Counted from the first letter of the stretch, positions 27,267 to 36,616 are shown. The stretch is DNA of 57,686 bases from Streptomyces sedi (GCF_006335015.1 NZ_VDGT01000031.1:1-57686), one strand, 5' to 3'. Notes: a model not told the origin generated them from the letters alone. Program-made: numbers and translations.

Positions 27267-27866
27267 GTGTCCCAACCAGCGAGACCGGCCAGTGCGGCCC
27301 CCCCGACCCCTTCCGCCGGCACCCCCGGATCGGCCGGCCGTACCCGGCCGGCGCGTCCCGAGGGGGTGGGCGAGGACGAGTTCCGAAGCGCGATGGCCCG
27401 GCTGGCCGGCGCCGTGGTGCTGGTCACGGCGCACGACGAGGACGACGGCCCCACGGGGGCCCCGGCCGGGATGACGGCGACGGCGTTCCTCTCCGTCTCG
27501 CTGGACCCGCCGCTGGTGCTGGTCAGCGTCCGCGGCGGCTCGCGAATGGACGAGGTGCTGGAGCAGAGCGGTCGCTGGGCCGCCTCCCTGCTCGGCGCCG
27601 AACAGCGCGTGCTGGCCGGCCGGTTCGCGATGAGCGGACGCCTCAGCGACCGGCTGCTCTTCCGCGAGGTCCCGCACACGCTCGGGGAGTTGACCGGGGC
27701 ACCGCTCGTCGAGGGCGCGCTCGCGACGCTGGAGTGCGAGACGGAGAGCCGGGTCGAGGCGGGCGACCACACCCTGGTCATCGGCCGGGTGCTGCGCACC
27801 GCCCTCGCCCCCGGGGCGGAAGACCCGCTGCTGTACTACCGGGGCGACTACCGGCGGCTGGACTGA
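27267..27866 (+). CDS. FMN-binding flavin reductase-like protein
   Basis: A 199-residue split-barrel flavin reductase. After a Pro/Ala-rich lead, the domain starts at FRSAMARLAGAVVLVTA, with MTATAFLSVSLDPPLVLVSV and a C-terminal LLYYRGDYRRL. It would reduce free flavin with NAD(P)H for a monooxygenase; none is adjacent. The GTG start has no ribosome site; TAGCGT lies six bases upstream, suggesting a leaderless message. Confidence 0.87.
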   Translation: MSQPARPASAAPPTPSAGTPGSAGRTRPARPEGVGEDEFRSAMARLAGAVVLVTAHDEDDGPTGAPAGMTATAFLSVSLDPPLVLVSVRGGSRMDEVLEQSGRWAASLLGAEQRVLAGRFAMSGRLSDRLLFREVPHTLGELTGAPLVEGALATLECETESRVEAGDHTLVIGRVLRTALAPGAEDPLLYYRGDYRRLD

Positions 27867-27885
27867 ACGGAACGGGTCGCGGCGG

Positions 27886-28329
27886 TCAGTCCCAACCCGC
27901 GCGGCCCGAACGCCCCTTCTTCACGTCGGAACGGCGACGCTTCTCCCGCAGCCGGCGCTCCACCAGCGCACGCGGCTTCTTCTTCGGACGGCGCGGCCTT
28001 GCCGGCGGCGCGGTGGCCTCGGCCAGCAACTCGGCCAGCCGCCGGGCCGCCGCCTCCCGGTTGCGCCACTGCGAACGGTGCTCGCTGGCGCGGACCACCA
28101 GGACACCCCCGTCGGTCAGCCGGCCGGAGAGCCGCTCCAGCGCGCGTTCCTTCCACACCTCGGGCAGCGCCGTGGTGGCGGCCAGGTCGAAGCGCAACTC
28201 GGCCTGGGTGTCGGAGGTGTTGACGTGCTGGCCGCCCGGGCCCGAGGAACGCGAGAACCGCCAGCGCAGCTCCGACTCGGGCACGTGGACCGCGCCGCGG
28301 ATGGGATAGGGACCGGACATGCGTTCCAT
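27886..28329 (-). CDS. arfB: ArfB-type peptidyl-tRNA hydrolase (ribosome rescue)
   Basis: A 147-residue release-factor-like protein. The catalytic GGQ sits in SSGPGGQHVNTSDT (residues ~28-35) and the C-terminal basic tail (RPRRPKKKPRALVERRLREK) is the part that enters the empty mRNA channel. It frees ribosomes stalled without a stop codon. ATG 28329 has GGAGG seven bases upstream; ATG 28320 is the other possible start. Confidence 0.92.
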   Translation of the reverse strand: MERMSGPYPIRGAVHVPESELRWRFSRSSGPGGQHVNTSDTQAELRFDLAATTALPEVWKERALERLSGRLTDGGVLVVRASEHRSQWRNREAAARRLAELLAEATAPPARPRRPKKKPRALVERRLREKRRRSDVKKGRSGRAGWD

Positions 28330-28513
28330 GGTCCCGCCTCCCCCGCCGACGCGCACCACGGTTTCCCACCCGGAGGGGCGCGGAACCCGCACTTTTCCCT
28401 GAGTTTTCCGCGACCCCACCGTGGAACCCCGCCTCGGCTGACATCGTTGAGATCAGTGAGAGTAACGTCTTCGCAAAGAAGACCAGAACGATCCGGACTA
28501 AGGGGATTTCTCC

Positions 28514-29089
28514 ATGGGTGTGAGCCTGTCCAAGGGCGGCAACGTCTCGCTGAGCAAGGAGGCTCCAGGACTGACCGCGGTCACCGTCGGCCTGGGCTGG
28601 GACGTCCGCACCACCACCGGTACCGACTTCGACCTGGACGCCAGCGCCCTCGCGGTGGACAGCTCCGGCAAGATCGTCTCGGACCAGCACTTCATCTTCT
28701 ACAACAACCTCGCCACCCCGGACGGCACCATCCAGCACACCGGTGACAACCTCACCGGTGAGGGCGAGGGCGACGACGAGCAGATCAAGGTCGGGCTGGC
28801 GGGCCTGCCGCCGGAGGTCGACAAGATCGTCTTCCCGGTCTCGATCCACGACGCCGACAACCGCGGCCAGAACTTCGGCCAGGTGCGGAACGCGTTCATC
28901 CGGGTGATCAACCAGGCCGACGAGAACGAGCTGGCTCGTTACGACCTGACCGAGGACGCCTCGACCGAGACCGCCATGGTCTTCGGCGAGCTGTACCGCA
29001 GCGGTGCCGACTGGAAGTTCCGCGCCGTCGGCCAGGGCTACGCCTCCGGCCTGGCCGGCATCGCCCAGGACTTCGGCGTCAACATCTGA
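28514..29089 (+). CDS. terD: TerD-family calcium-binding stress protein
   Basis: A 191-residue TerD protein: MGVSLSKGGNVSLSKEAPGL, the acidic calcium-binding FDLDASALAVDSSGK, HFIFYNNLATPDG and HDADNRGQNFGQV. TerD proteins act in tellurite resistance and stress, and in Streptomyces have been linked to calcium and differentiation. It is monocistronic with its own terminator. A kinase with a TerD domain is encoded at 47118-48650. Confidence 0.96.
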   Translation: MGVSLSKGGNVSLSKEAPGLTAVTVGLGWDVRTTTGTDFDLDASALAVDSSGKIVSDQHFIFYNNLATPDGTIQHTGDNLTGEGEGDDEQIKVGLAGLPPEVDKIVFPVSIHDADNRGQNFGQVRNAFIRVINQADENELARYDLTEDASTETAMVFGELYRSGADWKFRAVGQGYASGLAGIAQDFGVNI

Positions 29090-29115
29090 GGTATCCCCGA
29101 GGCTGACGCCTGACG

Positions 29116-29149
29116 CGGCCCCCGGACGGTTCGACCCGTCCGGGGGCCG
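29116..29149 (+). terminator. Terminator of terD
   Basis: CGGCCCCCGGACGG (29116-29129) pairs perfectly with CCGTCCGGGGGCCG (29136-29149) over a six-base loop, 26 bases after the stop. Confidence 0.88.
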
Positions 29150-29290
29150 CCGCCGTTCGGGCGGGAACGTCACTCAGGGTCGCGATTTCAACTGCCCTCC
29201 GGGGCAGGCGGCATGAACGTCGAGGACGCCTTGTGCCCGCACGGCATGGGGACTTGCCTTCCCCCACGCCGTACTGAAGGGTATGGCCCC

Positions 29291-29779
29291 ATGCAGATCG
29301 TCATCACCTCACGGAAGGCGGCGACGCTCGACACCTGGCGACGCGCGCGCGCCGACGCGCCCGAGGTGATCATCCACCTGGGGGCGCGTTCGCCGGTGCC
29401 GGTGGACGCGATGGTGGTGTCCGGGGTCCACGCCTTCCCCCGGCTCGGCGGGCACCCGCGCTGGGACCGCGCGCAGATCATCGAGAACACGCACGAGGAC
29501 GACTGGCCCAAGTACCTCGTGGTGCCGCCGACCCGCCCCATGGTGCTGGGCGAGGACCGGGTGGCCCGCATCCACCCCGACTACCGCCGGATCAGCCCGG
29601 CCGGCTACGCCGCGTCCCGCGCACTGGCGGAGATCATCCGCTGGAACGCCAGCCAGGACGACACCATCTCGGCCGCCGAGGTGAACCTCCCGCTGCTCGG
29701 CTTCGACAACCCCGCCGACGCGGCGAGCGCCCGCGCCTTCCACGAGGCCCTGGACGAACTCCTCGCGACGGTCCCCTGA
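29291..29779 (+). CDS. Conserved hypothetical protein
   Basis: A 162-residue soluble protein that I do not recognise. It starts MQIVITSRKAATLDTW, has VPVDAMVVSGVHAFPRLGGHP with several His and Asp residues, and THEDDWPKYLVVPP. The alternating strands and helices suggest a small alpha/beta enzyme fold, perhaps related to the macro/Appr-1''-p type, but that is weak. It lies after terD behind the terminator. ATG 29291 is chosen since AAGGG precedes it. Confidence 0.75.
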   Translation: MQIVITSRKAATLDTWRRARADAPEVIIHLGARSPVPVDAMVVSGVHAFPRLGGHPRWDRAQIIENTHEDDWPKYLVVPPTRPMVLGEDRVARIHPDYRRISPAGYAASRALAEIIRWNASQDDTISAAEVNLPLLGFDNPADAASARAFHEALDELLATVP

Positions 29780-29985
29780 CGGGGTCACGGACCGGCACCT
29801 GACCGACCACGTCAACCCCCACAAGGGGCGCGGGGAACTGCGCGAGCAACCCCACACCAGGACACGGACGACCACCCACCTCGCCGGCACCGGACCGTCG
29901 TCGACGGCCCCGCGCCCCCGACGGGGCGCGGACGACGATTCACCGGACCGACAACCCCGCCCCGTCCGGCAAGGACGACCGTCGG
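29780..29985. repeat. Intergenic hairpin element
   Basis: GGGGCGCGGGGAACTGCGCG occurs at 29825-29844, followed by AGCAACCCCACACC and the GGACGACCACCCACC unit. This gap repeats the same mosaic as 18590-18790 and 25190-25400 with more drift. No gene is seen. Confidence 0.8.
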
Positions 29986-31182
29986 TCAGGACTCCGCGTT
30001 CACCAGGCGCAGCTCGGGGTGGGCCGTGCCGCCGTCGATCGCGGTGGAGGACAGGTGGGAGACCACCCGGTCGTCCACCGGGTCCAGCGCCGGGTCCTCG
30101 TGCACCGCCAGGTGCTCGTAGGTCGTCGCCCGCTGCGCCGGCACCCGGCCGGCGTCGCGGATCAGCCGGATCAGCTCCATCCGGTTCGAACGGTGCTTCG
30201 CGCCGGCCGAGGAGACCACGTTCTCCTCCAGCATCACCGAGCCGAGGTCGTCCGCCCCGTAGTGCAGCGAGAGTTGGCCGACCTCCTTGCCGGTGGTCAG
30301 CCAGGAGCCCTGGATGTGCGCCACGTTGTCCAGGAAGAGCCGGGCCACCGCGATCAGCCGCAGGTACTCGAAGAGCGTCGCCTGGGTCTGGCCGCGCAGA
30401 TGGTTGTTCTCCGGCTGGTAGGTGTAGGGGATGAACGCCCGGAAGCCGCCCGTGCGGTCCTGGACGTCGCGCACCATCCGCAGGTGCTCGATCCGTTCGG
30501 CGTTGGTCTCGCCGGTGCCCATCAGCATCGTGCAGGTCGACTCGACGCCCAGCTCGTGGGCGGTCTCCATGATCGACAGCCACTCCTCGCCCGACTCCTT
30601 GAGCGGGGCGATCGCGTTGCGCGGGCGCGCGGGAAGCAGCTCGGCGCCGGCGCCGGCGAACGAGTCGAGCCCGGCGGCGTGGATGCGGCGGATGGCCTCC
30701 TCGACGCCGACGCCGGAGATCCGCGCCATGTGCGCCACCTCGGAGGCGCCGAGCGAGTGGATCACCAGCTCGGGGAACGCCTCCTTGATCGCGGAGAAGT
30801 GGCGTTCGTAGTACTCAACGCCGTAGTCCGGGTGGTGTCCGCCCTGGAACATGATCTGGGTGCCGCCCAGCTCCACCGTCTCGGCGCAGCGCCGGAGGAT
30901 GTCGTCGAGGTCCCGCGTCCAGACCCTGTCGCTCTTGGGCGGGGCGTAGAACGCGCAGAACTTGCAGGCGGTGACGCAGGCGTTGGTGTAGTTGATGTTC
31001 CGCTCGATGATGTACGTCGCGATGTGTTCCACGCCCGCGTAGCGCCGGCGGCGCACGGCGTCGGCCGCGCGCCCCAGGGCGTGCAACGGCGCGGAACGGT
31101 AGAGGTCCAGCGCCTCCTCGGGGGTGATCCGCCCGCCCTCGGCGGCCCGGTCCAGCACGCTGGTGAACTCGGCGGCGCCCAT
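29986..31182 (-). CDS. mqnC: Cyclic dehypoxanthinylfutalosine synthase
   Basis: A 398-residue radical SAM enzyme of the futalosine menaquinone pathway, which cyclises dehypoxanthinylfutalosine. The cluster motif is CVTACKFC (CxxxCxxC), after the MqnC-typical ERNINYTN. Also diagnostic are GGTQIMFQGGHHPD, FIPYTYQPENN and GADDLGSVMLEENVVS. It is the last of three same-strand genes (mqnA, kinase, mqnC). ATG 31182 with GAAGGGAA is preferred to an upstream GTG. Confidence 0.93.
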   Translation of the reverse strand: MGAAEFTSVLDRAAEGGRITPEEALDLYRSAPLHALGRAADAVRRRRYAGVEHIATYIIERNINYTNACVTACKFCAFYAPPKSDRVWTRDLDDILRRCAETVELGGTQIMFQGGHHPDYGVEYYERHFSAIKEAFPELVIHSLGASEVAHMARISGVGVEEAIRRIHAAGLDSFAGAGAELLPARPRNAIAPLKESGEEWLSIMETAHELGVESTCTMLMGTGETNAERIEHLRMVRDVQDRTGGFRAFIPYTYQPENNHLRGQTQATLFEYLRLIAVARLFLDNVAHIQGSWLTTGKEVGQLSLHYGADDLGSVMLEENVVSSAGAKHRSNRMELIRLIRDAGRVPAQRATTYEHLAVHEDPALDPVDDRVVSHLSSTAIDGGTAHPELRLVNAES

Positions 31183-31283
31183 CACGTTCCCTTCGACGGT
31201 TCCGGTGGCCTCCAACCGCCTCAGCCTACGTCAGCGCCCCCGACGGGCCTCGAAGCCCCCGCGCCCGCCCCGCCCCTCCGCGG

Positions 31284-32870
31284 TCAGGACTCGCGACGCA
31301 GCGTGCCCTCGTTCTCGTTGCCCTCGGCGTAGCCGTGGAACTCCAGCAGCTCGTCCCCGGCGGGCCGCAGCACGAAGGCGTAGGGGTCGGGCACACAGGT
31401 GGAGGCCAACGTGGAGCGGTGCGGGTCGAGTTCGGCCTCCAGGGTCAGCTCGTCCCCGGTGACCTCGGTGAGGGTCAGCCGGTCCACGCAGCTGTTCAGG
31501 CCGATCGCGTCGCTGGAGGTCGCGGCGCCCACCTGCTCGCCGACCCGGCCGTCGGAGACCTCGACCAGGATGGTTCCCAGCGGCAGGCCGCCCGCGCGGA
31601 CGTCGCCCTCCCAGACACCGAGGTAGCGCTCGGGGACGGTCGCCTCGCCGGTCCCCTTCTCCTCGTCGCCCAGCAGCCACAGCGCGCCGCCACCCGCGAG
31701 GGCCAGGGCCCCGGCGACCGCGGCCACCGCCACCGCGCGCCGGCGTCCCGACCGGGCGGTCGGCGTCGCGGAGGGAGCCGGGGGCGCCGCGGAAGAGGAA
31801 GAGTCCGGCGGCATCCCGGAAGGAGGGGGCGGCGGGGCGCGGGTGCCGGCGTCCTGGGTGGGCGGCTGCGGCGCGGAAGAGGCGGTCATCGCCAGCCTCG
31901 GATCGGGCGCGCGGGCACCACCCGCGTCCGCTCCGCCGCCCGCGCCCCGTTCGCCCTCCGCCTCGCCCGCGTCCAGGTCGAGCAGCCGCACCGCACGCCG
32001 GCTGACCTCCTCCACCAGCGGCTGCGGCAGCCAGCCGGGGCCGAGCAGGGTCGCGGCCGGCGCCCGCCCCGCCAGCTCGGCGGCGATCTCGGCCGGCGTC
32101 GGCCGGTCGGCGGGCCGCTTCGCCAGGCAGGCGGCGACCAGCGGGCGCAGCTCGTCCGGCACCGCGTCGAGCTCCGGCGGCTCGTGGACCACCCGGTACA
32201 GCAGCTGCGCCACCCCGGTACCGCGGAACGGCGCCTGCCCGCCGGCGGCGAACGCCAGCACCGCGCCGAACGAGAACACGTCGGTCGGCGGCCCGAGGTC
32301 GTCGCCCAGCGCCTGCTCGGGCGACATGTAGCCGGGCGAGCCGACCGAGACTCCCGTCGTGGTCAGCCGGGTGGTGTCGCCCGCCTCGGTCGCCCTGGCG
32401 ATGCCGAAGTCGATCAGCCGGGGCCCGTCCAGCGCCAGCAGCACGTTGGAGGGCTTCACGTCCCGGTGCACCAGGCCGCGCCCGTGCACCGCCGCGAGCC
32501 CCTCGGCCAGCCCGGCGCCCAACGCCCGCACCGTGCGCGGCGGGACGGCGCCGTGCGCGGCGACCGCCTGCTCCAGGTCGGGCCCCGCGACATAGCCGGT
32601 CGCGACCCACGGCACCTCGGCCTCCGGGTCGGCGTCCAGCACCGGCGCGGTCCAGTCGCCGCCGACCAGCCGGGCCGCGGCGACCTCGCGGGCGAACCGC
32701 GCCCGGAAGCGCCCCTGGTCGGCGATGTGCGGGTGGACCAGCTTGACCGCGACGGTGCGCCCGCCGGCGCTGCGCCCCAGATAGACCCGCCCCATCCCGC
32801 CGCGCCCCAGCCTGCCCAACAGCCGGTAGGAGCCGACCGCACGAGGGTCGTCGACGGTCAGCGGGTCCAT
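31284..32870 (-). CDS. Membrane Ser/Thr protein kinase (PknB-like) coupled to mqnA
   Basis: A 528-residue kinase. The catalytic domain spans ~15-270: Gly loop LGRGGMGRVYLG, ATP lysine in TVAVKLV, catalytic HRDVKPSNVLL, DFGIARA and MSPEQA. A Pro/Ser-rich linker leads to one membrane helix (AVAVAAVAGALALAGGGALWLL, in part) and a ~125-residue extracellular domain with two cysteines that could be bonded. There are no PASTA repeats. Its ATG overlaps the mqnA stop (TGATG), so it is translated with a menaquinone enzyme. Confidence 0.92.
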   Translation of the reverse strand: MDPLTVDDPRAVGSYRLLGRLGRGGMGRVYLGRSAGGRTVAVKLVHPHIADQGRFRARFAREVAAARLVGGDWTAPVLDADPEAEVPWVATGYVAGPDLEQAVAAHGAVPPRTVRALGAGLAEGLAAVHGRGLVHRDVKPSNVLLALDGPRLIDFGIARATEAGDTTRLTTTGVSVGSPGYMSPEQALGDDLGPPTDVFSFGAVLAFAAGGQAPFRGTGVAQLLYRVVHEPPELDAVPDELRPLVAACLAKRPADRPTPAEIAAELAGRAPAATLLGPGWLPQPLVEEVSRRAVRLLDLDAGEAEGERGAGGGADAGGARAPDPRLAMTASSAPQPPTQDAGTRAPPPPPSGMPPDSSSSAAPPAPSATPTARSGRRRAVAVAAVAGALALAGGGALWLLGDEEKGTGEATVPERYLGVWEGDVRAGGLPLGTILVEVSDGRVGEQVGAATSSDAIGLNSCVDRLTLTEVTGDELTLEAELDPHRSTLASTCVPDPYAFVLRPAGDELLEFHGYAEGNENEGTLRRES

Positions 32871-33721
32871 CAGCGCGGCTCCGGCGCCGGCAGCAGTTCC
32901 ACGTCGGGGGCGCCGTCCCGGCCGACCCGTCGGCCGAACTCGGCCATGCCGGCCAGCTGGCGTTCGCCCAGCCGGAAGTCCAGGGTGGTGAAGTAGCGTT
33001 CCAGCACCTCGGCGTCGAAGTCCTCCCACCGCGCGGCCTGCTCGGCGACCTTGGCCACCTCGGTCAGGGAGAGGTCGCGGGAGGAGAGGAAGGCGCGGTG
33101 CACCTCGCGCACCGTCTCCGGGTGGTCGGCGAGATAGCCGCGCCGCACACACCAGACGGCGAAGACGAACGGCAGCCCGGTCCAGGCGTGCCACATCTCC
33201 CCCAGGTCGTGCACCTCCAGGCCCAGCCGCGGCGCGTCGTGCAGCGAGGCGCGCAGCGCGGCGTCGCCGATCAGCACGCCGGCGTCGGCCTCCCGCATCA
33301 TCAGCCCGAGGTCGGGCGGGCAGGTGTAGTAGTCGGGGGTGACGCCGTACGCCTCCGACAGCAGCAGCCTGGCCAGCCGCACCGAGGTGCGCGAGGTGGA
33401 GCCGAGCGCGACCCGGGCGCCGTCCAGCCGGTCCAGCGGCACCTGGGAGACGATCACGCAGGACATCACCGGGCCGTCGCAGCCGACGGCGATGTCGGCG
33501 AGCGGCACCAGCTCGTCCGAGTGACCGAAGAAGTCCATGAGGGAGACCGGCCCCATGTCCAGCTCCCCCGCCACCAACCGCTCACCCAAGCGCTCCGGGG
33601 TGTCCTTCGCCAGCTCCAGGTCCAGCAGGCTTCCCGTCCGGGCGAGTCCCCAGTAGAGGGGGAGGCAGTTGAGGAACTGGATGTGTCCGACACGGGGGCG
33701 ACTTGGGTGGTGTGTAGTCAC
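32870..33721 (-). CDS. mqnA: Chorismate dehydratase
   Basis: A 283-residue protein of the periplasmic-binding-protein-like MqnA family, making 3-[(1-carboxyvinyl)oxy]benzoate from chorismate as the first futalosine-pathway step. The family signatures are VGHIQFLNCLPLYWGL, VSLMDFFGHSDEL, LGSTSRTSVRLARLLL and IGDAALRA. GTG 33721 lies seven bases after TACCCT, with TTGGCT 16 bases further up, so the message may be leaderless. The stop overlaps the kinase start. Confidence 0.92.
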   Translation of the reverse strand: MTTHHPSRPRVGHIQFLNCLPLYWGLARTGSLLDLELAKDTPERLGERLVAGELDMGPVSLMDFFGHSDELVPLADIAVGCDGPVMSCVIVSQVPLDRLDGARVALGSTSRTSVRLARLLLSEAYGVTPDYYTCPPDLGLMMREADAGVLIGDAALRASLHDAPRLGLEVHDLGEMWHAWTGLPFVFAVWCVRRGYLADHPETVREVHRAFLSSRDLSLTEVAKVAEQAARWEDFDAEVLERYFTTLDFRLGERQLAGMAEFGRRVGRDGAPDVELLPAPEPR

Positions 33722-33728
33722 CTTAGGG

Positions 33729-33756
33729 AGGGTACGCCTGAGGTCGTGCGAGCCAA
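33729..33756 (-). promoter_or_regulatory. Probable leaderless promoter of mqnA
   Basis: On the minus strand TTGGCT (33756-33751) and TACCCT (33734-33729) are separated by 16 bases, and the GTG start begins seven bases after the second hexamer, the usual distance for a leaderless transcript. Confidence 0.5.
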
Positions 33757-33953
33757 CGTTCAGGGACAGGTCCACCTCACGGGTGATCTCTGCTCTTCCG
33801 AGCGTGCACACCCCGTGCTAGGCTCGCGGCGAGTTGCAGTTTGGTTTCCCTTGCAGTACGAGCCTGCGGAGCATGTGACCGCGGGCTTTCGTCGTTTTCA
33901 GGCTTCATGCAGGTTCTGGAGCAGGGCGACCCTTTTAGGCCCAGGGAGGGCTT

Positions 33954-34157
33954 ATGGCTACCGGAACCGTCAAGTGGTTCAACGCCGAGAAGGGCTTTGG
34001 TTTCATCGCCCAGGATGGCGGCGGCCCTGATGTCTTCGTTCACTACTCCGCTATCAACGCCACCGGTTTCCGTTCTCTTGAGGAGAGCCAGACCGTGACC
34101 TTCGATGTCACCCAGGGTCCGAAGGGTCCCCAGGCTGAGAACGTCAGCGTGGTCTGA
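33954..34157 (+). CDS. CspA-family cold-shock protein, second copy
   Basis: A 67-residue cold-shock domain with RNP motifs KGFGFIAQ and VFVHYSAI. It shares the core of the protein at 5792-5995 but ends AENVSVV. Codon use is less GC-biased than neighbours (GGTTTC, GTTCAC, CGTTCT), as expected for a strongly expressed gene. GGGAGGGC precedes ATG. About 230 bases separate it from the divergent mqnA. Confidence 0.95.
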   Translation: MATGTVKWFNAEKGFGFIAQDGGGPDVFVHYSAINATGFRSLEESQTVTFDVTQGPKGPQAENVSVV

Positions 34158-34186
34158 AACGCCAGTTTTCCGGCGTGACAACCAGA

Positions 34187-34220
34187 GAAGCCCCTGTCGG
34201 CTGGCAGGGGCTTCTTTTGT
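34187..34220 (+). terminator. Intrinsic terminator of the second csp gene
   Basis: AGAAGCCCCTG (34187-34197) pairs with CAGGGGCTTCT (34206-34216), followed by TTTG. The T-rich tail makes it a classic intrinsic terminator. Confidence 0.9.
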
Positions 34221-34251
34221 TGCGTTCCGGGGGTTTCACCGAAGAATCCCC

Positions 34252-34283
34252 GGAGGATTTCCCGCACCGGGGAAATCCTCCGT
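34252..34283 (-). terminator. Terminator of the acyl-CoA ligase gene
   Basis: CGGAGGATTTCCC (34252-34264) pairs with GGGAAATCCTCCG (34271-34283) over a six-base loop, about 50 bases past the ligase stop on the minus strand. Confidence 0.75.
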
Positions 34284-34331
34284 CGGCTTCTCCTCGTGCG
34301 AGGGCGCTCACCCCCTCCCCGCCCGAGGGCG

Positions 34332-36272
34332 CTAACCCTCCGCGCCCTCCGGGGCGTACAGCTCCTCAAGGATGTCGGCGTAGTCGTGGAGAACGGCGGC
34401 CCGGCGAATCTTGAGCGACGGGGTGAGCTGTCCCCCTTCCACGGTGAACTCCTGGGGAATCACCCGGAATCGTCGAATGGACTCCCCTTCGGGAAGTACC
34501 CGTTCGGCGGTGGAGACCGCCTTCCCCACGTCGGCGAGGAGTTCGGGGTCCTCGACCAGCCGGGAGAGCGGGGTCCTGCCCCGCTCGCGGAGGGCGCGCC
34601 AGTGTGCGAGGCCGTCCGGGTCCAGGGTGATCAGGGCGGCGAGATGGGGGAGTTGGTCGCCGACCACCAGGCAGTGGCCGACCAGCGCGTGGGCGCGCAG
34701 CGCCTCCTCGACCGGCTCGGGCGCCACGGTCCTGCCCCGCGCGGTGATGATCAGGTCCTTCTGCCGTCCGATGATGGTCAGAAAGCCGTCCTCGTCCAGG
34801 GAGCCCAGGTCCCCCGTCGCGAACCAGCCCTCGGCGTCGGTGCCCGGCACCACCCGGCCCCGTTCGCCGTCCCAGTAGCCGGCGAAGACCTGGGCGCCGC
34901 GCACCAGCACCTCGCCGTTCCTGGCGACGCGCACGGCCGCGCCCGGCAGCGGCCGGCCGACGGTGCCGAGGCGGCGGGCGCCGGGGGAGTTCACGGTGAC
35001 GGCCGCCGAGGTCTCGGTGAGGCCGTAGCCCTCGTGGACGGCGACCCCGATGCCCTCGTAGAAGGTGGCGAGCCGGCTGCCCAGCGGCGCCCCGCCGCAG
35101 ATCACGTGCCGCAGCCGGCCGCCGAGCCGCTCCCTGATCCTCCGGTAGACCAGCGGCTCGTAGAGCGAGCGCGCGGCCCGCAGCCCCACGCCCGGCCGCG
35201 CCTCGGCCTCCGCCTCCCCCGCGGCCCCCAGCCGCCTGGCTATCCGCGCGGCGCGGTCGAAGGCGCTGCCGCGCCCCGCGGTCTCGGCGCTGGCGCGGGC
35301 GGCGTTGAAGACCTTCTCCAGTAGCTGGGGGACGGCGAAGAGGAACGTCGGCCGGAACGAGGCGAGGTCCGCCGACAGTTCGGCGGCGGCGACCCCCGAC
35401 GCGTGCCCCAGCCGCACCCTGGCCCGCACACAGGCCAGCGAGACGACGCGGCCCAGCACATGAGCCATCGGGAGGAACAGCAGCGTGCTGGGCGGGGTCT
35501 GCTCCGGGTCCTCGGGGTCGGGGGCGAAGACCGCGCCGAACAGCTCGATGGCGCCGTCGAGTTCGGCCATCAGGTTGGCGTGGGTGAGCACGCAGCCGCG
35601 GATCGTCCCCGTGGTGCCCGAGGTGTAGACGAGGGTCGCGGCGTGGCCGGGGGTGAGGTGCTGCCGGTTCTCGGCGACGGTCCGGTCCGGCGCCCCGCGC
35701 CCGGCCGCCGCGATCTGGCCCAGCACCCCGCCCTGTCCCGCGCCCAGCGCGGTGAGCTGCCAGACGTGCGCCACCCCCGAGAGCTCCTGGCGGACGGCGC
35801 TCAGCCGGCGGGCCTCCTCCGCGGTCTCGACCACGCAGGCCCTGGCGCCGGAGTCCCGGAGCATCCAACTGAGCTGTTGGGCGGAGGACTCGGGGTAGAT
35901 CGGCACGGTGACCAGGCCGGCGGCCCAGGCGGCGAAGTCCAGCAGCGTCCACTCGTACCGGGTCCTGGACATGACGGCCAGTCGGTCGCCGGGCTGGAGC
36001 CCGTGCGCGGTCAGCCCCTTGGCGAGCGCGGTCACCTCCTCGGCGAACGCGGCGGCGCTGACATCGCGCCAACTCCCGTCCGCCTGTCGGCGGCTGAGAA
36101 TCGGCAGCTCCGGCGCCGCGAGCGCGTTCACATACGGGATGTCGGCCAGGGTGCCGCGCCCGGGTGAGGGTCCGGGGGGCGGGGTGGCCACGGCGACCAC
36201 CCGCCCCTCCTCGCGGTGCAGCTGTGGCGTCGGTCGGTGGGGCGCTGTGGTCTCCAGCGGGGCGTGCGGCAT
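34332..36272 (-). CDS. Long-chain fatty-acid-CoA ligase-like AMP-forming enzyme
   Basis: A 646-residue ANL-superfamily enzyme. Core motifs are TLVYTSGTTGTIRGC, YGLTETSAAVT, WFATGDLGSLDEDG and GRQKDLIITARGRTVAPE; the C-terminal SLKIRR carries the adenylation lysine. It would activate a fatty acid as acyl-adenylate and pass it to CoA. About 40 Pro-rich residues at the N-terminus precede the domain. GGGAGG precedes ATG 36272. Confidence 0.92.
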   Translation of the reverse strand: MPHAPLETTAPHRPTPQLHREEGRVVAVATPPPGPSPGRGTLADIPYVNALAAPELPILSRRQADGSWRDVSAAAFAEEVTALAKGLTAHGLQPGDRLAVMSRTRYEWTLLDFAAWAAGLVTVPIYPESSAQQLSWMLRDSGARACVVETAEEARRLSAVRQELSGVAHVWQLTALGAGQGGVLGQIAAAGRGAPDRTVAENRQHLTPGHAATLVYTSGTTGTIRGCVLTHANLMAELDGAIELFGAVFAPDPEDPEQTPPSTLLFLPMAHVLGRVVSLACVRARVRLGHASGVAAAELSADLASFRPTFLFAVPQLLEKVFNAARASAETAGRGSAFDRAARIARRLGAAGEAEAEARPGVGLRAARSLYEPLVYRRIRERLGGRLRHVICGGAPLGSRLATFYEGIGVAVHEGYGLTETSAAVTVNSPGARRLGTVGRPLPGAAVRVARNGEVLVRGAQVFAGYWDGERGRVVPGTDAEGWFATGDLGSLDEDGFLTIIGRQKDLIITARGRTVAPEPVEEALRAHALVGHCLVVGDQLPHLAALITLDPDGLAHWRALRERGRTPLSRLVEDPELLADVGKAVSTAERVLPEGESIRRFRVIPQEFTVEGGQLTPSLKIRRAAVLHDYADILEELYAPEGAEG

Positions 36273-36616
36273 CGCGGTCCTCCCGGTCACCGCCCTGGGG
36301 TAAAGGCGGAGTGGGTGCATTCTGCCGCGCCTCGTCCGGCGCTGACCGGGGCTTTCACCGTTCCACCACGGCTGCTGTGCCGGTTCGGCCGGTTCCTGCC
36401 ACCGAATGTCAACTCCTGCAGCTGCGACGGGCGTCACATCGGGGAGGGCGCGCCTCCTCTTGCGGGTGGGTGCGTGCTCACGTCAGAGTTCCTGACATAC
36501 GGCACTCCCGCCGTCGAGCCGCTCCGGCGGGTGTGCCGTCTCAGGGTCGGACGGGCCCGGGGGTCCACTTCGCGACAGATCCGGGACGTGCCGCGCGGCG
36601 CGTTCCCGGCGGAACC
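36273..36616. other. Intergenic region between ligase and ATPase genes
   Basis: No gene is seen. It holds the ligase promoter region and a hairpin at 36499-36539 described separately. Confidence 0.5.
36499..36539 (-). terminator. Terminator after the RsbW-like gene
   Basis: ACGGCACTCCCGCCG (36499-36513) pairs with CGGCGGGTGTGCCGT (36525-36539) with a single mismatch. Confidence 0.75.
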
